Source: Gammaproteobacteria bacterium (lineage in GTDB: Bacteria > Pseudomonadota > Gammaproteobacteria > Pseudomonadales > Pseudomonadaceae). From it: a stretch of DNA of 64,000 bases. Location: positions 22,596-86,595 of the forward strand of contig JAHIWP010000064.1 of NCBI GenBank assembly GCA_018816095.1. The letters run 5' to 3'. The notes under the pieces were generated by a model. The model made no database searches, was not told the DNA's origin, and saw only the letters and a list, made by a program, of their open reading frames with translations. Shown piece by piece: positions 26,244 to 35,168 of this stretch; position 1 is the stretch's first letter, and each line of letters begins with the position of its first letter. The position numbers and the translations under genes were made by a program.

Positions 26244-28199
26244 ATGAACCAGGATCACCAACAGTTTCACGCCAGCCTTGAAGCCCACGATGATGTGGCG
26301 ATCAACCCCAGCGCCAACCCGGGGCTAAGTGATTTGCTCAATCCTGCGCGGCGCAATGTGCTCAAGGGCGGCCTCACCCTGGCCGCGCTGGGCTTCTTCG
26401 CCGGCGGTATCAGTGCCTGTCGCAGTGCCGGAGCCAGCCCGCTGCTGGGCTTTAAGGGCGTGCCAGTGCAGATCGATCCACAGTTCGACCGTGTGCTTGT
26501 CGCCGAAGGCTATCGCGCCACGCCATTTTTCTCCTGGGGCGACCCGGTCGAGGCTGGCGCGCCGCAGTGGAACCCGGATGCCAGTGACGACTGGCAGGCG
26601 CAACTCAAGCAGGCCGGTGACAACCACGACGGCATGGATTTCTTCGCTTTCGAAGGTGAAACAGACCGCGGCCTGCTGGTGATGAACCACGAATACGTCA
26701 ACCCGCCGCTGCACCCCAGCAGCCTGATCGACCAGAGCAAGCCACGGCCGCTGAATGAGGTGCGCAAGGAGCAGGCAGCCCATGGTGTGTCGGTGATTGA
26801 GGTGCAGAAGGGGGCAGACGGGCAGTGGCAACGGGTGATGGATTCGCCCTACAACCGCCGTATCAGCGCCCTGACCGCCATGCGCATCACCGGCCCGCTG
26901 GCTGGGCACGCGCTTATGCAAACCGTTGCCGACCCCGCAGGTCTTGAAGTGCTCGGCACCCTCAACAACTGCGCCACCGGCGTCACGCCCTGGGGCACTT
27001 TCCTCACCTGCGAGGAAAACTGGCACAACTACTTTATCAACCGTGATCAGGCTGACTACGCCAGCCGCGTGTCGCACAAGCGCTATGGCCTGGCCAAAGA
27101 GGGCACCAGTAAAAACTATGCCTGGGAAAGCGCCGACCCGCGCTTCAACGCCACTCCCGATCCGCAGCAAGCCCACGGTGGTTACGTCAACGAGCCTCAT
27201 CGCTTTGGTTGGGTGGTGGAAATCGACCCTTTTGATCCGCAGGCGCAGCCGATCAAACGCACCGCATTTGGTCGTTTCAGTCGCGAATGTGCGGCCCTGA
27301 GCCTGGGCGATGACGGGCGTATGGCGTTCTACTCCGGCGACGATGCCAAGGGCGAGTACGTCTACAAGTTCGTCCCCAGCGGGCGCTTTGATGCGGCCAA
27401 CCCCAAGGCCAACCGCGACCTGCTGGATGAAGGCACCTTGTATGTGGCGCGTTTCAATGCCGATGGCTCCGGCCAATGGCTAGCTCTGGTACACGGGCAA
27501 AACGGCCTGACCAGCGCCAGTGGCTTTGCCAGCCAGGCCGAAGTACTGCTCAATGCCCGTGCCGCTGCTGACTTGGTTGGCGCAACGCCGATGGATCGCC
27601 CCGAATGGGCAACCGTTCACCCGACCAGCCGTGAGGTGTATGTCGCTCTGACCAATAACGACGGCCGGGGCGATAAGCAGCCCACCGACAAAGCCAACCC
27701 GCGTCCGCAGAACTTGCATGGGCAGATCCTGCGCTTTAACGAGCAGGGCGCTGACCCTACGGCTGAAACTTTCACCTGGGAGCTGTTCCTGTTGGCCGGC
27801 GAGCCAAAAGGCGCTAAGGATGCCAACGGCAAGGCGGTGCCTGCCAATCTCACCGGCACCATCAACGGCGACATCTTTTCCTCCCCCGATGGCCTGGCCT
27901 TTGACAGCCACGGCCGCCTGTGGATTCAGACCGACTACGGTGACGATGAAGCGGCGATGCAGCGCATGGGCTGTAACCAGTTGCTCTGCGCCGACCCGAG
28001 CACCCGCGAGGTCAGGCGCTTTCTGGTTGGTCCGCGCGGGTGCGAGATCACCGGCCTGGCCTGGAGCCTGGATGGCAAAGCAATGTGGGCGAATGTGCAG
28101 CACCCGGGTATCAGCTACCCGGCCAGCGACGGCCAAACCCGGCCGCGCTCGACCACCGTGCTGATTACTAAAAATGATGGCGGGGTGATTGGCAGTTGA
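26244..28199 (+). CDS. phoX: PhoX-type alkaline phosphatase (DUF839)
   Basis: A 651-residue secreted phosphatase of the PhoX family, which hydrolyses phosphate esters with Ca2+ and Fe3+ cofactors. The N-terminus carries a Tat-like signal (ARRNVLKGG followed by LTLAALGFFAGGISAC), so it is exported folded. Family landmarks include GVTPWGTFLTCEENWHNYF, HKRYG, RFSRECAALS, YVYKFV, DRPEWATVHP and the C-terminal SSPDGLAFDSHGRLWIQTD. The ATG at 26244 is chosen because PhoX leaders are short; in-frame starts at 26172 and a TTG at 26160 (overlapping tonB) are alternatives. As the last gene of the Pho-box cluster it may finish dephosphorylation of compounds brought in by the receptor. Confidence 0.9.
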   Translation: MNQDHQQFHASLEAHDDVAINPSANPGLSDLLNPARRNVLKGGLTLAALGFFAGGISACRSAGASPLLGFKGVPVQIDPQFDRVLVAEGYRATPFFSWGDPVEAGAPQWNPDASDDWQAQLKQAGDNHDGMDFFAFEGETDRGLLVMNHEYVNPPLHPSSLIDQSKPRPLNEVRKEQAAHGVSVIEVQKGADGQWQRVMDSPYNRRISALTAMRITGPLAGHALMQTVADPAGLEVLGTLNNCATGVTPWGTFLTCEENWHNYFINRDQADYASRVSHKRYGLAKEGTSKNYAWESADPRFNATPDPQQAHGGYVNEPHRFGWVVEIDPFDPQAQPIKRTAFGRFSRECAALSLGDDGRMAFYSGDDAKGEYVYKFVPSGRFDAANPKANRDLLDEGTLYVARFNADGSGQWLALVHGQNGLTSASGFASQAEVLLNARAAADLVGATPMDRPEWATVHPTSREVYVALTNNDGRGDKQPTDKANPRPQNLHGQILRFNEQGADPTAETFTWELFLLAGEPKGAKDANGKAVPANLTGTINGDIFSSPDGLAFDSHGRLWIQTDYGDDEAAMQRMGCNQLLCADPSTREVRRFLVGPRGCEITGLAWSLDGKAMWANVQHPGISYPASDGQTRPRSTTVLITKNDGGVIGS

Positions 28200-28419
28200 A
28201 CGGCTAAAAAAAATCTGTGGACCTGCTAGGTTTGATCAAAAACTCGTAGGGCCCGTTATGACTAATAGCCAGACACTGCCTGGCTTGTAAGCAGTTCACC
28301 GACTGATCTTGCTTTGTGCGAAGGGGCTGAAGAGGTTTTATTCTCGCAAACGCCGTGTGCAGGGCTGCTGCAACAATGCTGTAAGCCGTTCTTGTGCGAG
28401 ATGTTCGAGTGAAGAGGCA

Positions 28420-28452
28420 GTACCTGGATGCCGTTTGGCTGTATCCAGGTAC
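28420..28452. terminator. Inverted repeat downstream of dabA
   Basis: Perfect 10-bp arms GTACCTGGAT and ATCCAGGTAC with a 13-base loop lie 10 bases beyond the dabA stop. There is no T-run on either side, so this is a possible hairpin end of the dab transcript rather than a classical terminator. Confidence 0.45.
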
Positions 28453-28461
28453 CGGACCAAT

Positions 28462-30903
28462 CTAGATGGGTAACCAGCCGTCGGCGGTACGCCGTTGCAT
28501 TACGGTTGCACAATCACTGTCAATGCGCAGCAGATGAAGCCAGCCGTTGATCACGAGATCACGCACCGCAGCATGCTCGCTAATGACCTTATCGATCATG
28601 GTTTGCGGCGCTTGAATAACCACTGTGAGCCGCAGAGGTCGATGCACCCAACGTTTGCCGTTATGCAGCGACTGATGCGCCAGGCCGATGCGCAGGTCGC
28701 CGCCGTTGCCTTCGAATACTCCAATGCGCCCGCCGACCACGTTGTGCAGCACTTTGTCGCCACTGCCAAAGCGCAGGTTGTCGGTGGTGGAGGTCAGGTA
28801 CTGCAGGTTGATCCAGTGCGCCACCACCATCGGCGCGGTCATGATCAGCTCCAGCACCTGGCCATCAGCATCCTGCTGCCAATCGTAGTCATGCAGGAAT
28901 ACGCGCCCCAGCAGGTTCTGACCGCGGGTCCGTGAGCGCGGCGCGGCGATAAACCCCGCATTACCGGCCAAGCCCCACTCTGGGCGAGTTTGCGCCCAGT
29001 CAGAGGCACGCCGGCGTAAGCTGTTCAACAGCTTTGCGGGCTTTTCGCTCAGGTGCGCGAGCCCTAAAAGGCTGGCGCGTTCGCGCCGCGCGATAACACT
29101 GGCAGCATCGAGCGCCTGACGCAGAGTCAGCCACGCTGGCTGCAGTGCAGCCGGCAGTGCTGTGTTGCCAAATAGCTGAATCTCGTCGGTGCTGGTGTTG
29201 TGCAGCCCTGCCAGTACTCGGCAGTCTGTTGGCAGGTGGATACCGCGCTCGCGAAGCAGGCCGCGCACGTCGGCGTCATTTAGCAAGTCGGCCAGTAAGC
29301 GTGCATTGATCTCGCCACTCTGGCCGCAACAGGCTCCGCAATCCAATCCGGCTGCCTGCGGATTATTGGCGCTTTGGCTGCCATGCCCCAGTAGTAGGAT
29401 CAGCGGCGGGAAATCCTGGGTCAGGCCCATTGCGCGCAAGACACGTGCAGCCACATTCACCCGCTGTTCAAGCTCAAGCACTGGGAGTGTGGGTTTTACC
29501 TGCTGCCACTCGTGCGGCCGTAAAGCCGTGCGATCAGGTGCGGCCGGGCGAGAGAAGAGCCCGCCGACGCGGCCAAGCAGTGCGCCGGCATAGCCCATGC
29601 CCAGCGCCTCAACCAGTGTGAAGGTCGAAGCGGGCAGCCGCTCAAACAGCTGCCAACGCCCAGCGCGCTGCAGACGGTTTTGCCGCTGGTTGGCCAGGCG
29701 CAAGTCACGGTTGGCATCGCCGCTGCTGTCCGTAGCGGTTAATTGGGCCGCCAGCAGTCCAGGCAATTGCGGGCGTGTGGCCTCAGTGCCCAGCGGGGTG
29801 TAGGCGATCGGCAGGCCAAAAAAGCCGGCGAAGCCGCTGGTCTGTACCTGCGCGCTGGACTGCTCAAGGGCACGGCGCATTACCTCCGAGCGCACATCGA
29901 TGCAGAAATACACGCGTGCCACCGGGGTGTCACAAGCTTGAGTGGCAGGGGCCTGGCATAACTGCGCTTGCAACTGCTCCTGCCAGGCCAGTTCTTCGGC
30001 CCGCTGCCATACCTGCAGCGCCTGCCAGCCGGGCGAAGGGGACGCACAGCGCGCGGCCTGCCATGCCAGGCGCCAGGCGCTCCAGCGGCTGTCCGCATCA
30101 CGCCGGCGGTCGTCCACCAGCCATTCCCAGGCGGCCCGGATCGCCAGTAATTCCAAGAGTATGGGGTCGTCGCCTGCTTGCAGACGCGCCTGCCAACGCA
30201 TGTAGGCACACCAGGATGCCCAGCCAAGGCTGCGCAGCAACAGGCAGTCGAACCATTCGGTCAGCTCATCCTCGGCAAGCCCCAAGTGCTGTACGGCAGT
30301 CTGCAAGGCCAAGTGGGGTTCAGGCGGCAACTGAGCAATCCGCTCACTCAGTGCGCTGCAGGCGCTGAGCACACTCAAACCGCGATCTTGCACCATGGAG
30401 GCGCGCCAACTCTGATAAAGCCCATGCTGCACATCAGGTCGCCAGTCAGCCTGGTTTTCATCGAACCAGGCCGCGCAGCACTGGCCTATCTGCTGGGTAA
30501 TTAACGCGGGCCAACCGGGTAGGCTGATTTCGGCCTCAGCCATGTCTTCGAGCAACGGCAGGCGTTGGCTGTTGCTCGGCGACTCATGCAGCAATTGCAG
30601 CAACTGCTCGGGTGTCCAGGCGAGTGATGTTTCGGCCTGCGCCTGCTCAAGATGACGCTCGGCTATGCGTGCCTCATCCCAGGCTGCTCGGTAGTCCGTT
30701 GCGGTCAGCGTGAGGCTGCTGCCAGCACGCTTGTGCAATTGCTCAGCGACTCTGCCCCAGGGCTGGTCACGCCGCTCCCACAGTGGGTTGACGGCGATCA
30801 TGCGGTCTAGCGGCCAGGTCGGTGCAATGCGCTCGCAAGCCTCGCGGGCGAGGGTGTTTAGGACGTCCGGGTCAAGGCTGAGTCCGTGTTCGAATGCGCT
30901 CAT
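28462..30903 (-). CDS. dabA: DabA, inorganic-carbon accumulation subunit (DUF2309)
   Basis: An 813-residue protein of the DUF2309/UPF0753 family, the carbonic-anhydrase-like half of the DAB inorganic-carbon pump. The expected zinc and catalytic residues are present: C334 and D336 in VYFCIDVRSE, H507 in LLGHGSQS and C522 in DCGACCG, with the same 15-residue H-to-C spacing as the characterised enzyme. In the proposed mechanism it hydrates CO2 on the cytoplasmic side while DabB couples the reaction to a cation gradient. The start overlaps dabB by four bases (ATGA). It has no CbbL or carboxysome neighbours, so here it probably supplies bicarbonate for biosynthetic carboxylases. Confidence 0.9.
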   Translation of the reverse strand: MSAFEHGLSLDPDVLNTLAREACERIAPTWPLDRMIAVNPLWERRDQPWGRVAEQLHKRAGSSLTLTATDYRAAWDEARIAERHLEQAQAETSLAWTPEQLLQLLHESPSNSQRLPLLEDMAEAEISLPGWPALITQQIGQCCAAWFDENQADWRPDVQHGLYQSWRASMVQDRGLSVLSACSALSERIAQLPPEPHLALQTAVQHLGLAEDELTEWFDCLLLRSLGWASWCAYMRWQARLQAGDDPILLELLAIRAAWEWLVDDRRRDADSRWSAWRLAWQAARCASPSPGWQALQVWQRAEELAWQEQLQAQLCQAPATQACDTPVARVYFCIDVRSEVMRRALEQSSAQVQTSGFAGFFGLPIAYTPLGTEATRPQLPGLLAAQLTATDSSGDANRDLRLANQRQNRLQRAGRWQLFERLPASTFTLVEALGMGYAGALLGRVGGLFSRPAAPDRTALRPHEWQQVKPTLPVLELEQRVNVAARVLRAMGLTQDFPPLILLLGHGSQSANNPQAAGLDCGACCGQSGEINARLLADLLNDADVRGLLRERGIHLPTDCRVLAGLHNTSTDEIQLFGNTALPAALQPAWLTLRQALDAASVIARRERASLLGLAHLSEKPAKLLNSLRRRASDWAQTRPEWGLAGNAGFIAAPRSRTRGQNLLGRVFLHDYDWQQDADGQVLELIMTAPMVVAHWINLQYLTSTTDNLRFGSGDKVLHNVVGGRIGVFEGNGGDLRIGLAHQSLHNGKRWVHRPLRLTVVIQAPQTMIDKVISEHAAVRDLVINGWLHLLRIDSDCATVMQRRTADGWLPI

Positions 30904-32441
30904 TGGCTGTCTCCAGTTGCGTCAATGCGACTCGGTGCATGGCGTACCGGCCACAGGCGGAAAGTCAGGCGGGTAAAGTGTTCATCCAGATAAAAACCGG
31001 CAAAGGCCAGGGGGTACAGCCGCCGCGCCAGTGCGCCAGTGGGGCGAGTGATGATCAGCCCCTGAAACACATAAAGCGTGACGAACAGCAGCAGCGCGAA
31101 CAGCCCCAGGTAATGCTGCAAAACGCTTGGCGCAGGGCTGCTGCCCAGCACGTGGGCGGCGGCGAAGTGCCAGAGCAGGTAGAGGCCGAGGACCAGTGTG
31201 AGCATGCCCAGGCTGTGCAGCGCACCGCTCAGGCGCAGGCACCAGGGGGCCAGACCAATGGCCAGGATGACCAGCGCCATGAGCGGCAGCGAGTGGGCCG
31301 GCAGTAGCAGGTTCCAGAGCTCATGCAGCAGCGCGACCCAAAGCGTGGCCAGGCCTAGCGCCAGCAACACCTGTTGCATCCCAAGCGCGGGACGCGGGTC
31401 ACACAACGCTTGGCGTCGCACCTGGGCGACCGTTTCACCTGCACCGAGGAAGGCATAAGCCTTGTACAGCGAGTGAGCCAGTAGGTGCACCAGCGCCAAT
31501 TCGTAAAGGCCCAAACCGCACTCGAGTAGCATCAAACCCATCTGCGCACAGGTGGACCACGCCAAACGGACCTTGATGCTGATGCGGGTCATCATCACTA
31601 AGCCTGCGAGTACCGCCGTCCCTCCGCCGACCACCACTAACAAGGTCTGCGCCGTGGGAGCGGCTGATAGCAAGGGGGCGAAACGCAGCAGCACAAAGCC
31701 GCCCAGGTTGACCAAACCGGCATGCAGCAGCGCCGAGACCGGTGTGGGCGCTTCCATGACTTGAATCAGCCAGCCGTGTACCGGCAACTGCGCGGATTTT
31801 AGAATCACCGCCAATACCAGCAGCACGGCCGCCAGTTGCAGGTCCCAGCCTAAGCTGGCGTTAGCTTGCAGGCGCATGACGACCTCATCGAGGATCACTG
31901 CAATCGTGCTTTCGCCGCCGGCGCGCACCAGCAAGAGGGTGGCGATAATCAAGCAGATATCAGCCAGGCGGCTGGCAATGAACTTCTTGTGCGCCACCAC
32001 CTGGGCCAGGGGGCGGTCGCGATAAAAGGTCAGTAACTGATGCAGGCATAAGCTGGAGGCAATCCAAGCGCCGACCACTATGTACAGGTCGCTGCTGGTA
32101 ACCACGAGCGCCACCGCAGCTAATGTGCCAAGTAGCGCGAGAACGTAGCGCCGTTGACCCGGCTCACCGTCGAGGTAGCGCTGCGAGAAATCGATGATAA
32201 CCAGCCCGAGTAGGCTGATCAGGGCGGCCATGGCCAGACCCAACCGATCGTTGTCACGTCCGTCCAGCGTCGCTTGGAGTAGTGCTACCAGCACTAAGGC
32301 AAAGCCCAGGTAACCTGCGATTCGCGCAGGCCACCAGATGCGCGAAACCGGCGATGTTGATGCGCTCACGGCCACCATTAATAAGGCCAGTAGGTAAAGC
32401 CAGGGCAGCAAGGTACTCAATTGAGAAAGCAGAAAAGGCAT
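30900..32441 (-). CDS. dabB: DabB, proton-translocating membrane subunit (NuoL/MrpA-like)
   Basis: A 513-residue polytopic membrane protein of the complex I antiporter-like family (NuoL/MrpA). About 13-14 hydrophobic helices fill the chain. The conserved core includes SAQLPVHGWLIQVMEAPTPV (near residues 214-233) with lysine K213 just before it, and HAGLVNLGGFVLLR. GGAGG precedes the ATG at 32441. It overlaps dabA by four bases, giving the dabB-dabA order seen in DAB operons. It is too isolated from nuo or mrp genes to belong to those complexes. Confidence 0.9.
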   Translation of the reverse strand: MPFLLSQLSTLLPWLYLLALLMVAVSASTSPVSRIWWPARIAGYLGFALVLVALLQATLDGRDNDRLGLAMAALISLLGLVIIDFSQRYLDGEPGQRRYVLALLGTLAAVALVVTSSDLYIVVGAWIASSLCLHQLLTFYRDRPLAQVVAHKKFIASRLADICLIIATLLLVRAGGESTIAVILDEVVMRLQANASLGWDLQLAAVLLVLAVILKSAQLPVHGWLIQVMEAPTPVSALLHAGLVNLGGFVLLRFAPLLSAAPTAQTLLVVVGGGTAVLAGLVMMTRISIKVRLAWSTCAQMGLMLLECGLGLYELALVHLLAHSLYKAYAFLGAGETVAQVRRQALCDPRPALGMQQVLLALGLATLWVALLHELWNLLLPAHSLPLMALVILAIGLAPWCLRLSGALHSLGMLTLVLGLYLLWHFAAAHVLGSSPAPSVLQHYLGLFALLLFVTLYVFQGLIITRPTGALARRLYPLAFAGFYLDEHFTRLTFRLWPVRHAPSRIDATGDSQ

Positions 32442-32544
32442 CAGAGAACCTCCGCAGGTGGTCGGTAGGCTCAGTCTCTAGTAGTTGCTTTTTTAATTAA
32501 AATAGATTGAATAGAACTTAATTATCTTAAATAAAGAACGAATC
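32442..32544. promoter_or_regulatory. AT-rich divergent promoter region, dabB / lysR
   Basis: A 103-base gap between divergent genes, strikingly AT-rich from 32487 to 32540, with the palindrome TTAATTAA at 32493-32500 and a second TTAATTAT at 32518-32525. The layout is typical of LysR-type autoregulated divergent control. No exact operator or start site can be fixed by eye. Confidence 0.5.
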
Positions 32545-33417
32545 ATGCGCCGGCTGAACTTTCATCACTTGCACTATTTCTGGGCCGTGGCCAAGGAGGG
32601 CAACCTAACCCGCGCCGCACAGTCGTTGCATGTCGCTCAGTCGGCGCTGTCGACGCAGATCCGCGCCTTGGAAGATCAACTCGGCTATGCGCTGTTCATC
32701 CGCTCAGGCCGCAACCTGCTGCTCACCGAGGCCGGTCGTCTGGCGCTGGATTACGCGGAAAGTATTTTCGCCCTGGGCAATGAATTACAAATGACCCTAC
32801 AAGGTGCCCAACAAGCCAATCAGCCACTTCGCATCGGCGCGGTGGCCACGCTCTCGCGTAACTTCCAGGAGAACCTGCTGCGGCCTTTTTTGGGCCGCCG
32901 TGATGTGCGCATAACTCTGGAGTCGGGCAGCTTGGGCGAGTTGTTGGAGCGACTGGCACTGCACAAGCTGGACATCGTGCTCAGTAATACGCCGGTCAGT
33001 TCGGATGCCCAGCGGTCTTGGCGCTGTCGGCTCCTGGATCGCCAGTCGGTGTGTTTGGTCGGGCCACCGCGTATTGATCAACCGCCCTTCGACCTGCTCC
33101 GCGACCTCAATCAGGTGCGCTTAATCGTGCCAGGCCGTAGCAGCGATATTCGCAGCCAGTTCGAGCTGTTCTGCGACAGCCAGGGCTTAAGCCCGACTAT
33201 CTGCGCTGAGGTCGATGACATGGCCATGCTGCGCCTGCTGGCGCGCGACTCCGGCGATGTTGCGCTACTGCCGGCGGTGGTGGTGCAGGACGAATTACAG
33301 GCGGGCGTGTTGCAGCTTTATGCACAAATCCCCGAAATTGCTGAGCAGTTCTTCGCGGTAACCCAGCAACGGCACTTCAACTTGGGGATTCTCGATGAGT
33401 TGTTATCGGCTCATTGA
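32545..33417 (+). CDS. LysR-family regulator, probably of dabBA
   Basis: A 290-residue LysR-type regulator. The winged helix (about residues 1-60) reads FHHLHYFWAVAKEGNLTRAA then SALSTQIRALEDQLGYALF, close to the NhaR subgroup. The effector-binding domain spans about 90-285. It is transcribed divergently from dabBA across a 103-base AT-rich gap. Control of the DAB genes, perhaps in response to CO2/bicarbonate supply or a linked metabolite, is inferred from this layout only. NhaR proteins otherwise respond to Na+, which would also be compatible with a DabB-type cation-coupled partner. Confidence 0.87.
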   Translation: MRRLNFHHLHYFWAVAKEGNLTRAAQSLHVAQSALSTQIRALEDQLGYALFIRSGRNLLLTEAGRLALDYAESIFALGNELQMTLQGAQQANQPLRIGAVATLSRNFQENLLRPFLGRRDVRITLESGSLGELLERLALHKLDIVLSNTPVSSDAQRSWRCRLLDRQSVCLVGPPRIDQPPFDLLRDLNQVRLIVPGRSSDIRSQFELFCDSQGLSPTICAEVDDMAMLRLLARDSGDVALLPAVVVQDELQAGVLQLYAQIPEIAEQFFAVTQQRHFNLGILDELLSAH

Positions 33418-33445
33418 GTTTGATGAGGCTGCGATTCAAGCCCGC

Positions 33446-34189
33446 TCAGTGCGCCCAGGCGACACGCCGGGCCAGGCGTTCAAAGCCCATGTCCACCACC
33501 ACAGCCAGCATGCCCACGACCACCGCGCCTTGCAGCACATAGGCGGTATTGAAGCCGCTCAAACCGACAATGATGGGCGAGCCCAGCGTTTTGGCGCCGA
33601 CGGTGGAAGCGATGGCTGCCGTGCCGATGTTGATGATGACTGAGGTGCGCACCCCCGACAGCCATACCGGCATGGCCAGTGGCCCCTCGACCTGGCGTAG
33701 GCGCTGCCATGGCGATAGGCCCATGCCGTTGGCCGCTTGCAGCACGGGAGCAGGCACGGCGTGTAGGCCAGTGATCGTGCCTTGCACCACTGGCAACAGC
33801 CCGTAGAGCGTCAGTGCGATCAAGGCGGGTAATTCACCAAAGCCCACCGCCGGCACCGCCAGTGCCAGTACCGCCACTGGCGGCAGGGTTTGGCCCATGG
33901 ACACCAGCGTTTCCAGCACCGGGCGAAAAGCTCGCCCGGCCGGCCGGGTTACCCAAACTCCGGCCAGCGTACCTACCAGCACAGCGGCCGCCCCCGACAC
34001 ACCCACCAGCAACAAGTGTTGCCAGAGTAATTGGGTGAACGGCTCCTGGCGGTATAACGGGCGTTCCAACTTCGGGAACAGGCTGGCGAATAGCGCTTCG
34101 CTGTGGGGCAGGCCGAACACCAAGGCCGCCAGCAGCAAGACGGCCCAGAGCAGCTTGTCGCCCAGCCAGGCGTAGCGCGGCTTAAGCAT
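33446..34189 (-). CDS. yehW: Osmoprotectant ABC transporter permease (YehW-like)
   Basis: A 247-residue permease, the last gene of a four-gene osmoprotectant (glycine betaine/choline type) transporter. The BPD_transp_1 core carries the coupling segment [22 protein letters not shown] at about residues 134-155. The ATG at 34189 follows AGGGG; an in-frame ATG at 34204 would overlap the ATPase gene more deeply. Size and order match E. coli YehW, the smaller of the two permeases in YehZYXW (OsmU). Confidence 0.85.
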   Translation of the reverse strand: MLKPRYAWLGDKLLWAVLLLAALVFGLPHSEALFASLFPKLERPLYRQEPFTQLLWQHLLLVGVSGAAAVLVGTLAGVWVTRPAGRAFRPVLETLVSMGQTLPPVAVLALAVPAVGFGELPALIALTLYGLLPVVQGTITGLHAVPAPVLQAANGMGLSPWQRLRQVEGPLAMPVWLSGVRTSVIINIGTAAIASTVGAKTLGSPIIVGLSGFNTAYVLQGAVVVGMLAVVVDMGFERLARRVAWAH

Positions 34190-35168
34190 GCTGCCCCTGG
34201 TCATCGCTTAACGGCAGAGAGCCAGTGTGCCGGCGATTGAATAAGTCGGTCGCGTGCAGAACCCCCGCGTGCGCGCCCGTATCGTCCAGCAGGTTGAGGC
34301 TCTGGCAGCCGTGCAATGCCAGGGTCGAAACGGCTTCGCGCAGGGTGGCGTTGGCGGGCAGGCTGGGGCCGCTGTGTGGCGCATCAGCCCGTGCAAGGCT
34401 ATCCGCGCGTTGCAGCGACAGCAGCTTGATGCCGACATCGCTGCGCCCGATAAAGTCGGCCACCTGCGCATTGGCGGGCTGGCTCAGCAGGGCCAGTGGC
34501 GAGCCGACTTGCACAATCCGCCCCTGCTCCAATAACACGATCTGGGTGCCCAGGCGCAGTGCCTCGTCGATGTCATGCGTGACCATGACGATGGTCTTGC
34601 CCGAGGCTTGATGAATACGCTTGACCTCGTCCTGCAGGGCCGTACGAATAAGCGGGTCCAGCGCGCCGAAGGGCTCATCCATCAGCAGCACCTCTGGGTC
34701 GCCCGCCAACGCGCGTGCCACGCCCACGCGCTGCTGCTGCCCACCGGATAACTGGTGTGGGTAGCGCGGGCCATAGGTGGCAGGGTCCAGGTCAAACACG
34801 CGTAACAGCTCGGTGACGCGGGCTGCAATGCGTTCGCGCGGCCAGTCGAGCATGGTGGGTACCACGCCAATATTGCGCGCCACCGTCCAGTGCGGGAACA
34901 GCCCCACTGACTGAATCACATAGCCCATGCGCAGGCGCAGTTCACGCAAGGGCATGTGCGCCGTGTCCTGCCCATCCAGCATCACGCGGCCGCTGTCGGG
35001 CTGCTCCATGCGGTTGATCATTTTCAACAAGGTGGATTTGCCCGACCCCGAGGCGCCAATCAACACCACCAGTTCACCGCGACCAATGCGCAGGCTTACG
35101 TCGTCCAGCGCTTTGGGGGCGTGAGCGGCAAGGCCATAGGTTTTAGTCACGTTGTTAAATTCGATCAC
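34182..35168 (-). CDS. yehX: Osmoprotectant ABC transporter ATP-binding protein (YehX-like)
   Basis: A 328-residue ATPase of the OpuCA/ProV type. Walker [13 protein letters not shown] (about residues 37-48), the Q-loop at VIQSVG, signature LSGGQQQR, Walker [13 protein letters not shown] and the switch histidine in VTHDIDEA are all intact. The C-terminal portion (about 235-325) looks like a reduced CBS-type region, the ionic-strength sensor of this family. The GTG start at 35168 overlaps the upstream permease stop (GTGA). It energises the two flanking permeases. Confidence 0.9.
   Translation of the reverse strand: MIEFNNVTKTYGLAAHAPKALDDVSLRIGRGELVVLIGASGSGKSTLLKMINRMEQPDSGRVMLDGQDTAHMPLRELRLRMGYVIQSVGLFPHWTVARNIGVVPTMLDWPRERIAARVTELLRVFDLDPATYGPRYPHQLSGGQQQRVGVARALAGDPEVLLMDEPFGALDPLIRTALQDEVKRIHQASGKTIVMVTHDIDEALRLGTQIVLLEQGRIVQVGSPLALLSQPANAQVADFIGRSDVGIKLLSLQRADSLARADAPHSGPSLPANATLREAVSTLALHGCQSLNLLDDTGAHAGVLHATDLFNRRHTGSLPLSDDQGQHA

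Noticed and set aside
28462-32441. dabB as a stray NADH dehydrogenase or Mrp antiporter subunit
   Set aside because: The four-base overlap with dabA and absence of other nuo or mrp genes point to the DAB pump.
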